Positions 17,901 to 32,700 of a DNA stretch of 64,000 nucleotides are shown piece by piece. Origin of the DNA: Tenrec ecaudatus. Its lineage: Eukaryota > Chordata > Mammalia > Afrosoricida > Tenrecidae. A model generated the notes under the pieces. It did no database searches. It saw nothing but the letters and a program-made list of their open reading frames with translations, and was not told where the DNA came from. Location of the stretch: contig NC_134530.1 in the NCBI RefSeq assembly GCF_050624435.1, positions 143,322,721-143,386,720 of the forward strand. The letters are read 5' to 3'. Positions within the stretch are counted from its first letter, which is position 1. The number at the start of each line of letters is the position of its first letter. A program made the translations under genes and the position numbers.

Positions 17901-20900
17901 CTCTCACTTCTGAGGGGCACTCTGGCTGCACTTCCTCCAAGACAGAGGTGCTGGTTCTTCGGCAATTCAGATGCATCGATGATTCTTTTTCACTCTTCCC
18001 TTTGATATGTATATGTGGTGATTAAAAATACCTTGGCTTGGGTCAGGTACACACACCTTAGTCCTTAAAGTAGCTTTTCAGCACTTTAAAGTAGTCTTAT
18101 GCAGCAGATTTTCCCAATGTAGTAAGTCATTGGTTTTTTTCACTGATGCATATTGATTATGGATCCCAGTAAAATGAAATCTCGACAATTTCATAGACAT
18201 AGATACGACAAATGGGCTGAAGGTAGAGCTCAGGACATTTTGCACTGAGTGGGTGTAGGTGAAGGATCTTAGAGTAGGAGGAGCTTCTAGCCAAGAGCAG
18301 AGCTCTAGGGGGCAGCTCCTACTTCCTTGTGAGCCACCCTGTACTAAAAACAAAGGCAGAGACAATCACTGTCTTGGAGTTGATGCTGACTCATAGTGAT
18401 CCCATGGGACAGGGTAAAACTGCCCCCTGTATGTTTCTGAAACTCTAAATCTTTAGGGGAACAAAAAGCCTCATCTTTCTCCCAAGGAGTGGCTGGTTTT
18501 GAATCACCAACCTTGAGGTTAGCAACCTAATTCCTAACACATACACCATATAGGTTCCTGCCCATGTACTAAGTGGGAAAAATCCCAAGACTGACTCACT
18601 GCTTCACTGTGTCACCAAGGTTTCTAGACTCTTAGATGACCTCCTGTACTTGGTTCTGACATGCCATTTGATATTTGGATCCCACAGGGAAGTGGGTTCA
18701 TCTAGAGACTATTTGGGACTCCTGAGCTTTCTGGAAATAGTTTGCAAAACATGTAGATTTTAAATGACTTTTTGTTGTTGGAGTCTTAGGCTGGATTATC
18801 TAGAGAAGCAAAGCAGCTGGTGGGTTCAACCCCCCAACCTTTCCATCTTTTCCACCATAATTCAAAGGCACATATGTAGATATATATGGACACCTGTATC
18901 ATTCTTCATCAAGAGCGCATACTGCACATGCTGTTTTGTGACCGGTTCTTTTCACAGCATAGTATGCAGAGGTATTTCTCTATGTTAACACATTTTATCT
19001 TCATTTTCGAGACTACATGGAATACTTAGCCTGTACATAATCTAATGTATGTGCTGAGCCAATTCAGAGAGTCTCCCACGTCTGTTAGTATACACAGTGC
19101 CACAGTGAACCTCTCTGCACATGATTAAGCACTTGCTCGGCTATTGTCCTGTCAACACCATAAAGTATGTCCCTACAAATGGGGATTGCTTGCTCTAAGG
19201 GCATTCATAGTTTATTTCACTTCACTCCATATTATTTGTCAATATTATTTTCAATTAGCCTTGCTTTTCCTCATCTTCCCTCCCAGTCTTGTCAGCGCCA
19301 TCCGTCTTTTAATACTTTGACAAGTGAATGCCTGCCCCATCCACCGCCCTTCTCATTTCAGCCGAGTTCATAGCTGAGGGCCCTCATGTACTTCAACAGG
19401 GACCCTGCCTAGTGCTTCTACGTGACCTCAGGTAGCTTTCGGAAGCAATCCCTGCATCCCGCGTCACTTGCTGCCTCCACGTCCCCTGCCTCTGCTTTCT
19501 TGTGTTCAAAGCCCTTTCCCTTGCACCAACTTGAATATACAATTGAGCATTTCGCAGGGTTCTAAGAATTCATATGTATGCACCAAACAGCCAACGCTGG
19601 CTCTAACCGCAACACAGCACACGTGCACGATGGTCTTGCTGTTGTGACTAGGTGCCCTGGAGTTGATTTTCCAAGCAGCAGAGCTTATTCCACCCAGAAT
19701 GCTGTAGAGGAGCGCTGGTGGTCTAGTGAGTTAAGCGTTGGATTGCTAAAGTTGTCGGTTCAAAGCCACCGTCGTTGTGAGGGAGAGAAAGGAGGTTTTC
19801 TCCTCTTGGGGATGCAGAGGGGCGGTTCCGTTCTGCCCTATTAGGGTGGCTGTGAGTCAGAATTGACTTGGTGACAGTGACTGGGAGAACAATGTAAGGA
19901 GCCCCGGTGGAATCATGGTGAAGCATTGTGGTTAAGGAGATAACGCGTGAGCCCTGAGTCGGCAGCGGCAGGGTTTTGGTTCTATTTTGCTTTGCTCTCT
20001 TGGGGCTCAGCGCCCCCATCTGACAGAGTAGAACTGTCCCTGGGGTTTTCTAGACTGACGTCTTTACAGGCGCAGACATATTGGATTCTCCAATTCTTTA
20101 CAGCTAGAAGGAAAGGGCTAGAGAGTGTAAGTGTTGACCACTTCCACAGATGCTGCTTGGTGGGAAGCGTGGACTCCTAAAGATGGAAGACCAGGCCCTG
20201 AATAGAAGCATCGTGTCTGGTGCCTGCAGTTAATAATCCTCCTGGTGAAAGACTAGGTCTGCACTGAGTTGATGCCCCGGGTGAGATCCCTGTTTTTAGA
20301 GGAGATGGTCCAGGAAATGGGCCAAGGGACCCTTGTTAGCCAGTATGAACTGGGCACAGACCTGGTGGCCTTCCTCACACCGGGGACTCTCTCTTTAAAA
20401 GGCAGTTTGCTCGGGAGGGCCAAGGCAAAGGGCAAATGGGTTTCCTGTGGGGCCAAATTGACTAAGCGGCCGTGAGTCCTCCCTGGGAATGCTGGCAGAC
20501 ACCCAGGGAGCTCCCCATGCTCCGACACCGCGCTGGGAGTTCAGTGACTGCTGGACAGCAGCTGGGTCACGAGCACAAGGCCCTCGATGTGGCCGTGGCT
20601 CTGTGGTGGCCTTCACAATGTACACAGGCGCGGAGACTTCAAAGCCCTGTGGGAAAAGGCGCAGGACCTTTCAACTCCATTCTCCCACGAGCTTCCTGGA
20701 GTCCCCTTGTATCACTGTTTTGGGAATGAAGAGCAACCCCACTTTAAAATTTTGCCGAGCGTGCTCAGCCTCCGGGGTGTCACAGCGGCGGGCTTCTCCG
20801 CCTGTAAGCAGCTCCCAGGCGTGGGCAGCCTGTGGCCTGGGGGCTGTGGAAACCTTGGGATCCAGAGAGGCAAGGCGGCTGAAGGACAGCCCGGGTCTCT

Positions 20901-23900
20901 TGGGTTGCAGCCTGAGTCAGGGCAGACAGACCTGGCGGTTACTTCTGCCGATCGCCCGAAAGCCGGCTGCTCAGACGGCCCGCTCTTCCTTTGCTGGTCT
21001 GGTTCCTCCAGGAAGTGATCCAAACTGTGCAGCTTGTCTCGCGTCTTTCTCAGTATCTCTCCGTCCGACCGGACACAGGACAAACAGATCGTTAAGAATT
21101 CATGCTTGACAGGGGCCGAAAGGAAATGTTTTTCGTGTTTCCTGGGTTCTACGTTGCCCCACTCCCCCAAATTCCTTTAAGTCTGAAAAGCCTGATAGGA
21201 GCTTAGCATTTCCTGCCTACCTTGGGTCTGTCATGAGTCATGACAGGCATTTCGGAAGACCCACAGAGCTATGCCGCATGAAAACCTGGATATGCAGTGC
21301 TTCCCAGGCCTCGAGTGCGGTTCCTCCAGTGAAGGCAGAGGCGGGACTGAGGGCGCTGCACTGTAATGGGGTGAGCCCGTGCGCTCACTGGACCGCCCCT
21401 CCTCACCCGGCACAACAATGAAGGAAGGCTGTCTCTGAACTAGAAAGGGGATGGAAATCAGCTCATTTTCCACTTCAAATTTGATTACCCCCACCTCCCA
21501 CCCCAATAAGGCGAAACTAACAAGGTGGCTAGTATGCAGCCCAGAGAAGAAGATACCAGAGAGCATCCGGTCTCTCTGCGCACCTCACCTTGCTGGGCCT
21601 GCCGCTGCCCCGAGGGCTCTGAGACCCAGCGGGTCCATACGGGTGCTTCTGGCGCAAAACAGCCCAGGAAAAAAGTCAGGTTTGTCAGGCTCGGGCCCAT
21701 AAGCAGGTGCTCAATAAGATTTTGGCTTGATAAGTCATTTTCCTGGTAAAAATCATGTCAAAGCTTAACGTGAGAGCCTCCACCCACCAACAGTAATAAA
21801 GCTGTGCACGTGCTCTGTGGAGGGGCCGGGCCCATATCAAATCTGAACGAGGACATCAGGAACTGCTGTGAAAAAGTAAAGGGCAGCATATGTGCAAATG
21901 TGCTTGGCGCAGAGGATGAATGTATGGATTGTGATAAGAGATGGAAGAGCCTCCAATAAAAGTATTTAATTTGAAAAATGATTTAAAAGAGGAAGAAAAC
22001 AGAGGGGAAAAAGAGAATTAGGGGTCCCTGGTGGCGTAGTGGTTATGCATTGGGCTGCCTACCTCAAGGTCAGCAGTTTGAAAACACCAGCCGCTCCGTG
22101 AGGGAAGGATGGGACTTGTACTCCTGTAAAGACTTTCGGTCTCAGAAAACCAGCGGGAAACTTCCAGCCCATGCTCTTGAGCTGCTGAGAGTCAGTGTCT
22201 ACTTGATGGCAGGGGGCCTCTTAGGCTTGCCACCCACCGCTCCTGAGACCCTTAAACATCCTTGCTGCCATCATCATTTTTAAAGCATTTTCTTTCTACT
22301 TGAGCCCCTGGTATCAGCTCCTCACTTTTTCCCTCTCCCTCTCCCGCCCCCCTCCCTTATGCGCCCTTGATAAGTTACAGATTATTATTTTCATGTCTTA
22401 CATTGTCCTCTGTCATTGGGGGCCCTTACAACTCTTTTTAAAAATCACTTTATTGGGGGCTCATGCAGCTCTTACCACAGTCCGTTCATACATCGATTGT
22501 GTCAAGCCCACTTGTCTGATAGCATTCCATACATCAGTTGCATCGAGCACATTTGTGCATATGTTGCCATCACCATTTTCTAAACATTTACTTTCTACTT
22601 GAGCCCTTGGTATCAGCTCCTCTTTTTTCCCTCCTTCCTCCACCCCTCCCACCCTCATTACCCTTTGATAAATTATAAATTATTGTTATTTTTATATCTT
22701 ACACTAACTGCTGTCTCTCTTCACCCACATTTCTGTTGTTCATCCCCTTTGGGTGGGAGGGGGTTGTTAGGTGTCGATCACTGTGATTGGTTCCCTCTAA
22801 TTCTTGTATTCCCCAGTTACCTTCTCCCGTGTTGCGATAGATTGATGTAAGACTTTGAGGGACTTTGTGAATATGGCCAGGGTGGTTGGCTGCCTTTAAT
22901 TCAGGCCATTGCTTACACATTTCCATTTTCGTGAGATGATGAATTATCATTTAGTGGGGGACTTGGCATGACTGAGTGTAAGCAGATAAAGGTGGTACCA
23001 TTGGGAGTGTGCAAAGAAATTCCCACAAGCTTCTCTACAAGAGAAGAAACAAAAGCCGAACACACTGCCTTCAAGTCATTTCTGACTCCGTGTACTGTGG
23101 AACAGAACTGCCCTGCAGGGTTTTCTTGGCCAGATTGCTACAGACATGATCATTGGGCCTTTTGCTATGAGCCCGTGGGTGTGTTTGAACTTCCAGCCCT
23201 TAGATGAGCAGCTGAGCACACCCTGTGTGTGCCACCCGGGGGCCTCTGCAAGAGAAGACCGCTGTCCAGGACGTCTCTTCCCTGTTACACGCCTCAGCTG
23301 TCTAAGGAGGACCCTGGTGGCGCAGCGGGTTACGTGTGTAACCACACGGCTGTAACCACAAGGTCAGCGATTCGAAGCCACCAGGGAGAGGAGGCTTTCT
23401 ACTCCCGGCAAGAGTCAGCTTCTCTGAAACCCACAAGGGTCAGTTCTACCCTGTGCTGTCGGGTCACCATGAGTCCACATGGACTTGACAGTGTGAGATC
23501 AACAACATCGAAGGCCTATGCAGTCCTTACCATCCTCCCGTTCTTAGTAAAATCTCGAGAGCGGAGGCAGCTGAGGCCAGGGAAAATGAACCGCTTTGTG
23601 CTCCGATACACAATTGTGATTAGAGTTTTTCACCAGGAGCCACACCCACACTCACTGCCATTGCGTCGATTCTCACTCATAGGGGCCCTAGCTAGTGTGT
23701 ATGAGGCAGTACAGATTGTTATGGGGACAGACAGCCTCAACTGTCTCCCCCAGAGCAGCCTGGATATGAACAGCTGCTAGGTTAATGCTTACCTGACAAG
23801 TCACCCGGGCTCTCACACCACCGATGACCAAAAGCCTTACTGCCTGCCACTGAGTCAGCGCTGACTCATAGTACCCCCTGTGGGTTTCTGAGACTGTAAC

Positions 23901-26685
23901 TGTGTACAGGAGTAGAAAGCCTCAGTCTTTCCCCCTTGGAGCTACTGGTGGTTTCAAACTGCTGACCATGGGGATCGCAGTCCAACATGTAACCACTACG
24001 CCATCAGAGCTCCCACTGATAGGTTGGCTTTGAAAAACCAGAAATTCAGTTTCTTACAGTTCAGGAGACTAGAAGTTCAAATTCAGAGTGTGGCCCTAGG
24101 AAGTGTGGCTTTCCTCTTCTATTTCAGCATCTAAAACCACGCCTTTCAGCCGACCCCTGTATAGGTTTCTGAGATGATGGGTCTTTACAGGAGCAGACAG
24201 CCTGACTTCCTCCCCAGGAGCAATGCTTGGGTTAAAGCTCCCACCTTGCAGTCAGCAGTCCACACTCACCAGCAGCATCACTCTAGCCGTGGGCAGTCCT
24301 TGGTGTTCCTGGACCTGTAGGTGAATCCACCTCTGTCCTCATGAGATAGCGCCCACCTTGCCGTGTTCTGTCCTGTGTCTATGATACTTCTCATGTCGCT
24401 CCGAAGGGATTAGGTCTAGCACATACTGCATATTGATATAGCCAGTTAACATAAACGCAAGAAATTCTATTCCTAAATGAATTACTGGGATAGGGGTTAG
24501 GATTATAACTTTTGGGTGGGGTGGGGTGGGGTGAGGTGGGGAGGCCCAGTTCAATCCATAACACTGTAAATGTTCGTGGTCAAAAATCTCAAGCCATCTT
24601 CACTAATCCTTACAATACCTAGGCGAATGCTTAATCTCAGCTGAGCCTGAACTTGTAATGAGACGTTCATGATTCCTAAAGGCCACCCCTAGGATTTCTG
24701 TGGCATAGTGGTTACACACTGGGCTGCTAACCCCAAGGTCAGTAGTTCAAAACCTTCAAAGCCTGTCTGTGAGAATAAGATGGGGCTTCATACTCCCAGA
24801 GTTCCAGCCTGTGGGCTGTTCTACTCTGCCCTATAGGAGGCTATGAGTCAGAATTGACTCAGTGGCAGTGAGAGAAAGGCCATCCTTGCCATTGGGAGGA
24901 AAACTTGGTGTGCGTGTTTTTGAAAGACTGTAATCATTATGGAATTCTTCAGTGTGTTCAACCCAAACTCACCATCCCTTCTCAGATGTCACTTGCTTCA
25001 GAATGAGCCAGTCTGAGTCGTGTCCGAGGGAGGCCCTGCGGTCCACCCTTAGCCAGCCCGATGCCTGTTGCCGAGACCAACGCATCACCCCATGGGGTTT
25101 GATTTCCCAACCTGTGCAATATGAGCAGTACCAGTCTCTCAAAGGCTTGGCAGGCCTACAATCTAGACGTTGAACATTCAGGGAAACCTTCCTTGAAGCT
25201 TAATTTGGGGTGCATTTAAGAAAGTAATATAAGATGAAGTTTGGGGGGTCATTTTCCTGAGGCCTCAGGGTGAACGCTGTAAGACACGAGGAAAAAAACA
25301 AAAGCAAACACTGCCATCCAGTCAATACCGACTCACAGTGACCCCAAGGACAGGGTGGACTAGCCCTTGTGAATTTCCAAGACTGTAACTAGTTACTGGG
25401 GTCAAAAGCCCCATCTTTCTCCCGAGGAGCTGCTGGTGGTTCGAACTGTCGACCTTGTGGATGGCAGCCCAGAGCATAACCACGGCACCACCAGGCAGCC
25501 TTAAGACACTAGAACGGTGTCTTTAAAGATTATGGTTTTTTATAACCCAAACCAAAGCAAATCAAACCCAGTGCCATCAAGACAATGCTGACTCATAGTC
25601 ACCCTATAGGACAGGGTAGAGCTGCCCTTGTGAGTTTCCAAGACTGAGCCTCTGTACAGGAGTAGAATGCCTCCGCTTTCTCCCAAGGAGCGGCTGATGG
25701 TTTCAAACTGCTGATCTTTCAGGTCGCAGTAGGACGTGTAACTGTTACACTGTGGAACCAGACATCTTTTTAAACCCCACAGATAGACATTATCCTCAGT
25801 TGAGTGGAAGGGGTTGTGTAAACCCCCCAAAGGTCTCTAGTTTCCACATTTTTGATTCAGAGAAAGGATATATCTTTGCTTCTGAGACATAAAACCATTT
25901 ACCAGTTAAACAACGTAAAGGATCTCCCAGAAGTCTCATTTTCTGGCATTCATTTTGTCCTCGTTAAGCCCTTGCTGCTTTTACCCCTTGTAGGAATATT
26001 AACAAGTATTAGACATGGTGAGTTTTAGATGGCTGTCAGACAATGTTATCTACGCCTGTAGAGGTCAACAGCCTCGGAAACCCTATATAGGTTGCTATGA
26101 GTCGGAATCAGCTCGATGGTAGTGCATTTCTATTGTTTCAATTCGACGGCCGAGAAGTCCTGGTCCCACAGTGGATTAAGCACCAGGCTGCTAACTGCAA
26201 GGTCTGCAGTTCAAACCCACAAGCCGCTCCTCGGAAGTAAGACGAGGCGATCTGCTCCAGGGATACTTTACCATCTCAGAAACCCCTGGGAGCAGTTCTC
26301 CTCTGTCCGATAGAGTCACTGTGAGCCAGACTTGGCTCCATGACCATAGTTTTTTCTGGTTTTACCGGACAATCAGGAGCTAAGGTGGCATAGTGATCAA
26401 GCACTCAGCTGTTAACTGGAAGGGGTGGGGTGGGGTGTTAGACCCACCAGCCATTCCATAGGAAAAGATGTGAGGCGGCAGTCTGCTTGCATTGAAAAGG
26501 ATTACAATTTTAAAACCCCTATCAGACAGTTTAGTCTGTCCAACAGGGTCCCTGTGTGTGAGAATTGACTCCCTGGCAACAGGTTTGACTTTCTTCTTCA
26601 CAGATAAAGATTGCCGGTCTTTCTCGAACTTACTGCTGGGTGACGTTGAGCCTCCAATGTTTAGCTGATCACAGATCGTTTGCCT

Positions 26686-26784
<99 letters not shown>

Positions 26785-29700
26785 TCGGACTTATTTTTAA
26801 AGCCGAAGTAATTTCCTTTCGTCTCCAACTGAAACAGCAGGGGACATGATGTTTAATTACTATCTGTTATTAGAGCCTGGCACTGCTCAGGGTGGGAGGG
26901 AGAGATGAGGTGGCTTGTTTATCAGTAGGTACAAAAATAAGAGTTGGGGGAAAGTGCCCCGTTCCCTCTGTGACTGCAGAAGCAGGAGGGTCATGTGAGG
27001 CCTTGGTTGCCTGGGGCCCCCGGCCCTGGCAGGTTCCTGGCCATGGGGCAGGGGGCGGGTGTAAAAGAGCCCAGGGCAGCAGTGGTACCAGTTTTAGTTT
27101 CATGTGAGGGAGCGTTGTGTCTCCTGCCTTGTAGGCGAAGCTGTTTGAGAACGGAAGTTGAACTCTCTGCTCCGGGTCCTTTTCCTGCCCCGGTCCAGGG
27201 CAGAGTGGACAGTGTTAGGTCCCTAAAGAGCACGTGGCAGGCCCAGCGGGGCCCTCGTTGCCTCCAGTGGCCTTCGAGTTAGGGATTTTCCAGGGTCTAC
27301 TCTTCGAAGCCTCAGTGGCCTTCTCCAGGCAGAGCCCATGAAGCACAGGGACAGAGGGGAAATCCTTTAGGGGCCACATGGGATGGAAGGACAGTCGGAG
27401 GGGCTCGCTGTGGCATGAGAGGGCCGTCAGAGGAAGGGGTTCCAGGGGGAGTCACTGACGACTGCGAGCAGTTTCTGAGACTGCCTTTTGGTGGGAATCA
27501 TCTCCCAGTACCTGCGGAGGACATTGTGGGCACCAAGAAACTCAAACCCACCCACTCGATTCCGACTCATTGTGACCTCACAGAGCCAAGTAGGGCTGCC
27601 CCTGTGGGTTCCAAGGCTGCAAATCTTTACAGGAGCAGAAAGCCTCATTTTTGTCCCGCTGAGCAGCTGGTGCTTTTGAACAGCTGACCTTGCGGTTAGC
27701 AGCCCAACGAGTCACCCGCTCTGCCACCAGGGCTCCGTGTGGAGACAGTGAAGAAGGTCTCTTTGAACCAGTAACAGGTGGACGCCCTGGGTTGGGTCTT
27801 GCGCAGGCCTCCTTGACCCCACAAGGCCCTGGGCAGCTGACACCCTTCTCCCCCACCCCCACCATCTGGAACAAAAGGGACTCCTGTAGAACCTGCAGGG
27901 CTTCCCAAGTATGGGCGCTCTGTGTAGTAGAGAGCAAACTGCGCAGAGAACACCCTGTAGGTCTGACCGCCCCTGCTGGTTCACTGATAGGAAGGGGCTG
28001 GCCCAGGAGTCGGCTCTCACACCTGCAGCTCTTTCCTTTCATGAAGGTGACTGTTCTGGTTGCCTGATGACATCTTTGACGTCTTCCAGAGCATCTTGCC
28101 AGCCGAGTCCTGGAGAGGACCGGCAGCTCTCTCTTCCGGGGGAGCACGCTGAAGGTGAACTTGGTCCCCGGGCTGCTTCCCCAGGGGGGTCTCGTCATTC
28201 CCAGCAGGGGAAAGAAGCCTTCAGAATTGAGTAATGACCTCTGGGCGCTCCTTCCTCCCTGCCTTCTGAGCACAGGGGGGGGTCAGGTAATCTTTCAGCA
28301 TTTGGAAAAACGGGACAGTGCTGGGAAGAAAAGGCCAGGTCACTGGAAACCTGGCAAGTGCATAAACCAAAGCAAACCAGTCGCCTCGCGGGAATCATGC
28401 TCGCCAGGGTTTGACCTGGGTCTCCCTTTCTTTCCCCAATAGACCTTTTTATTGGGAGCACACCCAGACATCATCCGGCCCATTGTTCAACCACAGCAGG
28501 CCATGTCGTCCGATTGTTCCCAGCAGCAGTTTCAAAGCATTTCCTTCCTTCTGGGACCCTTTGACATCGGTCCCCTTTACCCACCCACCCCTACCCCCAG
28601 CTCAGGAGCCCTTAATTCTACTTCATCAATCCTGAGTTTCATATGCTGACAACAGAAGAACAATTCAAGGAGGCTGCCCACAATGACAAAACACATCAGA
28701 GATAAACCCCAGTATGAAACAAACAAAAAAACCTCATAAGAAGTATTGAAAACCTGATCAGGCCCAAAGTGTATCAGCAGCAGCCAGGGGGTGGGGGCAA
28801 GGGGGTGGCGGGGAGATCCAGTGACAAGGTTTTAACCCTTCAAGTCAGATTTATCATTCTGATTTCCTATGATCATTTGCTCCCTCCAATGCACTCTGTC
28901 TGGTAACCTGTTCATTCCCAGCCCTGTGTGATAGATAGAGGGAACCCACAGGGGCTTAGTTCCTGTGTGGATCTCGCAAATGTATGCTGGGCTCCCACTG
29001 TCAACCATAACCTCCTGCAAACAGATTCTTACAATCTAGGCTCTCATATTATTGCCTCTGTTGGCTTCGGATGATAAGATTTACAACCCTTGGGTCACAG
29101 ATGTTGGTGTGCTTCGTCCATGTGGACTGAGTGACATCTCACGTAGCTGGCTGCTTGGAGACACGCCTTTCGGACCCAGATGCTATTCTGATGGCTGGGC
29201 TTGAGCAGAAAGAGGCCCAAAGTCTGTCTGCTACCTCAGTGTATTGCCTCATACATATTTGTACACAGGCCCATACCGCTGTTTTTATGAATTAACGCAT
29301 TTACATATGTGCACACCTATGCTTACACCTTATCCATAGCTTTGCTTCCTAGATCTTTCCTTTGTTTCCCTTTAGCTTCCTCCTGTCCCACCATCACGCT
29401 CACCCTTTTTCCGCCTCTTAGTAATGCCTCTCATCTAGATTGCTCTTGCTCCAACATCCCCAGGATCTCTACCTCCTCCTTGTCGTTGATTTATTTTCCT
29501 GTCTATGGTGGTGTTTGGTCACCGCTCCCTTCCCCTGCCTCCTCCTTCTCCTGCGTCCCTCCAGAACCGTTGATCCTGCTGCGTTCTTTTCAAGCTTGCT
29601 TCCCATGCAAATCATCAATAAAGAGACCAGACAAAAAGATTGCATAAAAAGAGAAAAGAAAAAATAAAGGTAATAATAACTAGCAAACAAACAAAGCATA

Positions 29701-32700
29701 CACAATTCCAGGCCTGCCGCTGACCTTTTACTATCTCCTCACTGCTCCTGGGGGAATTCTGGAAACTGCCCATCCTAGCTTGAAATCTATTTTGGGGGCT
29801 TTTCAGGGGCTTTACTCCCTTTGCTGATCTGTTATGTTCCCTCCTTGGTTCGCTCCATTGTGTGGGGCTCAGACTAGACTAACTTCCCACCATGTGTCTC
29901 CAGTGTTGTCCTCTGTCGAGGTGCGCTCCAGTGAGGGACTCACGTCTGAGCCGTTGTCCCCCCACAGTCTTCTGTCCCTTAGCAGGTCCATGCAGGGATG
30001 TTGTTCTCCGGGCTTGGTGTGTCGATAGATAGGAGGTCTACACTGTGCCTCTCTTTTTTCTTCTTGGTTTGCTTCCGTGTGGCGTGGCATGTCGACCCCT
30101 CACCCGGACCTGTAGGTTTCGTGTTGTTCTCTGTAGCACATACGTCTAGGGAGGGGGTCATTTTGGCTCTGGTTGGGGCTGGCCCTGTGGCCCACTCTGT
30201 TCGTGCGCTACACCATGTTGGCTCCATTGCCCTCGAGGTTTGGTGCACCGTGGTGAGGTCTGCAGGCACACTCCCAATGCTCTTAGTTTTCTGGTCTGAC
30301 AGCAGGAGCACCAGGTAGGTGATTCTACCTGGACGCCATCTTGACTCCCTCCTGGATCTATGTTTTTTAACCTGCCTTTGACTCCCCTTAGAGACCTCAT
30401 TGTTAATTTATGGTGGAGAGTCTCATCAATCTTCTCCCTGGAACACAAGGATCTTGCGTTAATAGTGTCATCGATTAACCTCTGGAACTAATTTTTAACT
30501 GCTGAGGGAAGGATATTACTAACTACATATCGCAATACCTGAATTATTCACCTGTACACAGTAAGTCCCTACATGGCCGAACACTGTTTATGCATACCAT
30601 GGGTGTTGGTTGTTGAGCAAAATTTACAGTAGTATTCACAGACGATCTCAGGTCTGCTGGAGTAATACGTATCTTAATACAGCAAGTGGGGCATTTATGT
30701 ATTAAGTCACTGTTTGTTCACAAAACATTGTTCAATACTCCTGAGTATCTCCGGCTTCTGCTTCTTCAAACACCATGACTTTTAGTGTTAAGTCCTGAGG
30801 TGACAGGTGTGTTTGAGGTAGAGGTCAGTTCACCCAGTGAGGTTGACACATCAGATCCCTCTGGTGTGGCCTTTAGAGCATGTTGTGTGCCTTGAAGATC
30901 CAGGACTCAGTGCCCCAGTGTTCTATGGCACTTGGCCCGGGTCCCCAGGGTGTGTACAGAAACTTGGGTCAGTATGGATTATTTGTGCATATTACCACGC
31001 ATACTCCCCTACTTAGGGCCCTTAAAAGTATTGTTAAGTCTTTTTTTTTCCTCCCCTCCCCACTTAGAAGTTGGTCTCCTTTATTCTACCGACAGACATG
31101 CATGTGTGTTCTCCCAGACATGTCTGCTCCCTTTCCCCTCTTCTGACTTGGCTTTCCCATCCGTCTCTCTGATAGTGATGTCTAGGCCAGAGAATGAGGC
31201 CATTCTTCCTTTTAGCATTCTAATGTGATTTCAAGGACCCCTGGTGGCACAATGGTTAAGCAATGGGATGCGAGCTTCAAGGTCAGCAGTTCAAAACCAC
31301 CAGCTGCTTTTCCGGAGCATTGGAAGAGTCACAGTCTCCCAAACTCACAGGGGCGAATCTTCCCTGTCCTGTAGGGTGGCTATGTGTCGGCCTGGACTCG
31401 ATGGCAGTGGGGTTTAACGTGGTTTAAATCCTCCTCAGGAGGAGGAGGAGGAGATGAGTGTTGTGTTGGTTCAGTGTCCCTTTGCATTTACAAGTGGCCT
31501 TCGTAAGTCCAGGCCCCAACTTTCTCCTTCCAGGTTGGAAGCTCTGGTTCTGTCTTCTAACAGCGTGTAAGCCATCCCCAATGTCTTGCCCACTAGCATC
31601 TAAGAGGTAATGTGCCTGAATGGAGACTGCCTCTCAGAGGTGAATCTGTAGAGCACTCCGTCCTGAGCTGAATTCCAGTTGCCTACAGTCAGCCTCTAGT
31701 CCAGCATAAAAGCCGCTGGGGAAAACAAGCGTCTTCCCAAATAACTCCAACCACACAAGACCTGCCCAGGACTTGCAAGTGACCCAGCTCACATGCTCTT
31801 TCCAGTCGTAAGGTCAGAGGATGGTCTCCATGGGGTTTCAGGGCTGGTTTCCTAGGAAGTGGATGGCCAGGCCTTACTTCCATGGTGCCTCTGGGTAGAC
31901 TCAAATCCCCAACCATTTAGTTACCAACCAAGAATGTTAGCCACGTGCAACACCCAAGACTTCTGCAACTTCAATCCACCAACCTCACACCCAACTTCCT
32001 GATCCTCAGGCCCGCTGGACTTCTCCTGGGCAGCTTTCTGAGCCAGCATGGTTTGTTACATACCTAAATGGGAGTGATCACAGGTATTTCCTGCAGGCTT
32101 TGTTCAGCCCAGGATTTCTGGCCCCCACCCCAGAACTTCTGCTGTCAGTGGGTCGGTCAAGTGGCCTCCGAGCAAGCGTCTTCTAACACGTTCCTCGGTG
32201 CTGCTAGAGCTGTCAGACAGTCCTGGGATCGTACTCCGAGAACCGCTGGTTTAAGTTCACTGGAAAGGCAAGAGCTTTGAAGAAAAGCAGGCTGGGGTTT
32301 GAGGCCACGTTTTCCAGTGAACCTCTCAGACTGGGTTTCTTCATCCTTAGAAAGGAAGAAACGATACTCACCCTGCCCTCCCCAGCGTTCATGGCTTGTA
32401 CAGATAATTGTGTGAGGGTTGCAGCACCAGGATCTAAGCAGGAGGAGGGTGACGGCCAAGCTTCCCTACCGTCAGACCGCAGATGAGCGTGAAGGCTACA
32501 TGATGCAGAGTGTGCAGAACCAGAGCCTAAGCGAGATACCCCAAACGTCTGCTCTCTTTTCTGACGGGCAGCCACGTGATCCTGGTGCATATATATATAT
32601 ATGATCCAAAAAGCTGCTCTCAAACTTCACAGCCAGAGAGCTGATAGTGGTTATGACTCTTTTCTTACCTGGATAGACACTTTGAAGCGTGGGCACTGCG

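Noticed and set aside
20489-21109. 206-codon plus-strand frame in intron 1
   Set aside because: A second long frame overlaps it in another phase, there is no homology or exon-like signal, and the G+C-rich composition explains it.
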